This document shows, one piece after another, positions 1 to 64,000 of a stretch of DNA of 64,000 nt. A model generated the notes under the pieces. The model made no database searches. It saw nothing but the letters and a program-made list of their open reading frames with translations, and was not told the DNA's origin. The position numbers and the translations under genes were made by a program. Position 1 is the stretch's first letter. Each line of letters starts with the position of its first letter. This DNA is from Rhinopomastus cyanomelas (taxonomy: Eukaryota; Chordata; Aves; Bucerotiformes; Rhinopomastidae), in NCBI GenBank assembly GCA_013400115.1, contig VXBP01003666.1, positions 62,001 to 126,000 of the forward strand, in the 5' to 3' direction.

Positions 1-171
1 AGCTACATGCTCACACGTTTCCTTTAGAAATGGCTTAGCAGCAAAACAGGAATTAAGCCGAGGCACCAGGAGTCTCTGCAGATTTGCATTGCAATGCAGT
101 GAGAAAAGTAAGATACCGCCTTGTCAGTAGGAGTGATTTCCTGCGCTTTCAGCTGAGGGATGACAACGTAC

Positions 172-62755
<62,584 letters not shown>

Positions 62756-62886
62756 CTGTGGTTAGCACAGAATTGGTTAAGCCACCAAATGATTTCAGGA
62801 TCCTATCAAAAACCACAACACTTTAAAACAACATTCTTTAATTTAGCTAAACTGAGTTGTAAACGTGCTTTTCTACAGGTCAAACC

Positions 62887-63250
62887 ATGGAATCATTGAA
62901 TCATCCAGGCTGGAAAAGACCTCAAGATCATCCAGTCCCACTGGCTGCCCGACAGCCCCAACCACTAACTCGTCTCCTCAAACACCCTGGATGCCCAGTT
63001 GTTGAACCCCTGCAGGGAAGGCGCCTCCCCCTCTTCCCTGGGCAGCCTGTTCCAAGGCCCCCCCGACTCTTGCTGGGAAGAAATTTGTCCTAAGATCAAC
63101 TTGACTCTCCCCTGGCACCACCTGACCCCATTTCCTCTGGTCTTATCACCTAGGGAGAAGAGGTCTCACTCAACCTCCCTTCAGGTAGCTGTAGAGAGCA
63201 GCGAGGTCTCATCTGTGCAGCCCCTGCCACCTCCACCTCCAGCAGCTCAA
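62887..63250 (-). mobile_element. CR1 LINE fragment
   Basis: Minus orientation; TGGAATCATTGAATCATCCA tail, in the intron upstream of exon 1. Confidence 0.88.
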
Positions 63251-63531
63251 GATGTTTCACAGAGCATAAAAACACATCCCACAGTTGCCTGTTAAGGGTT
63301 CTAGAGGTAACACACCCTTAGAGAACCCCAGAGTATGAAGGACATCCAAATAAGCCCAGTCAGACACAGACTGTGGGTCTACAGGTGGGGATTGCTCCTT
63401 CTTAAGAGGAAAGGGTGCATCCATCCCAATCCCCCCCAACCACTGCCACCTCTCACATTCATTGCAAACAGCCCTTGATCAGCTCCATTTCGCCTTGTTC
63501 AGCCAGCCCTGAACTTACAGATCACTGAATT

Positions 63532-63650
63532 TACAGAATCCCAGAACGACTGAGGCTGGAGCAGCCCTCTGAGCTCAACCAGACCAGACCAGACCAGACC
63601 AGGAGCTAACATCACCCCATCAGCCAGACCAGGACAGTGAGGCCTCCCCT
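63532..63650 (-). mobile_element. CR1 LINE 3' fragment
   Basis: Minus orientation; TACAGAATCCCAGAACGACT tail; contains a short CCAGA tandem run (about 63580-63600). Confidence 0.84.
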
Positions 63651-64000
63651 CAGCAGAAAATGCTTTCCTACAAGTCAAAATTATTCCTAAGCTTGCAAAA
63701 GCTTCCCAGATTCCTTCACTTCACTAAAACAACAGTAAACGTGACAAAAATACTGATGTGCAGAAGTCTTCAACATAATGTTTCACAAACCACCCTTACT
63801 ATGCCAGGCAACCACAGCACCAACCCAGTTATAATCCTGAGAACCCCACAGGATTGTCACTCTTCTGTGGTTTGCTCAACATTTTCAGTTGTTAAGATCC
63901 TACAAGGAAAAGGCTTCCCAGGCCGCTCTGCTAGGATCATACATTCATCCGAACAAAGTGCTGGACAACACACTAGCCCGCACACAGCTCTGAAGGGGAA
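63651..64000 (-). other. Right edge of window, intronic
   Basis: No exon or repeat recognised in the last 350 bases; presumed intron upstream of exon 1. Confidence 0.6.

Overview
The window is a stretch of a bird nuclear genome lying inside one very large gene, UBR4 (p600), which is read on the minus strand. Reading right to left, I could place 69 consecutive coding exons, from the exon at 62658-62755 to the exon at 172-362. Their lengths add up to 10,279 bases. Every exon-exon junction closes in phase and no stop interrupts the frame, giving about 3,425 codons. UBR4 is about 5,180 residues long in human (recalled, not checked), so the window holds roughly the middle two thirds, near human residues 1,200 to 4,640. 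The start codon and N-terminal third lie off the right edge. The C-terminal catalytic hemiRING lies off the left edge.

Layout from 5' to 3' of the gene (right to left): helical ARM-like repeats (62.8-57.3 kb); the UBR box zinc module that reads N-degrons (56.8-55.2 kb, exons 10-12); a segment of beta-strand-rich sequence suggestive of a propeller fold (54.0-47.0 kb, exons 13-22); more helical scaffold (45.1-38.0 kb); a long acidic, Ser/Gly-rich disordered linker containing a ubiquitin-interacting-motif-like helix (37.0-34.3 kb, exons 30-34); helical scaffold again (33.4-22.3 kb); a beta-sandwich-like segment followed by a cysteine-rich zinc module (22.1-19.4 kb, exons 46-49); and helical repeats running towards the C-terminal E3 module (18.4-0.2 kb). 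UBR4 is the scaffold E3 ligase that works with KCMF1 and calmodulin, so the domains describe substrate reading, ubiquitin handling and assembly in one chain.

The introns are packed with CR1 LINE retrotransposon fragments. I recognise about 47 pieces in both orientations, roughly 19 kb or 30 percent of the window, several nested inside one another. One, at 45622-46695, keeps an open reverse-transcriptase C-terminus. The CR1 content identifies a bird. The unusually high load suggests Piciformes (woodpeckers, barbets, toucans, honeyguides), but that is inference. I see no retroviral, DNA-transposon, tRNA, rRNA or CRISPR feature and no second protein gene.

Non-CR1 items of note are two intronic minisatellites (a 44-bp unit with a three-unit higher-order pattern at 34877-35300, and a roughly 20-bp unit carrying repeated splice-donor-like motifs at 37044-37495), two GC-AG introns, and a 29-nt candidate poison exon at 3922-3950.
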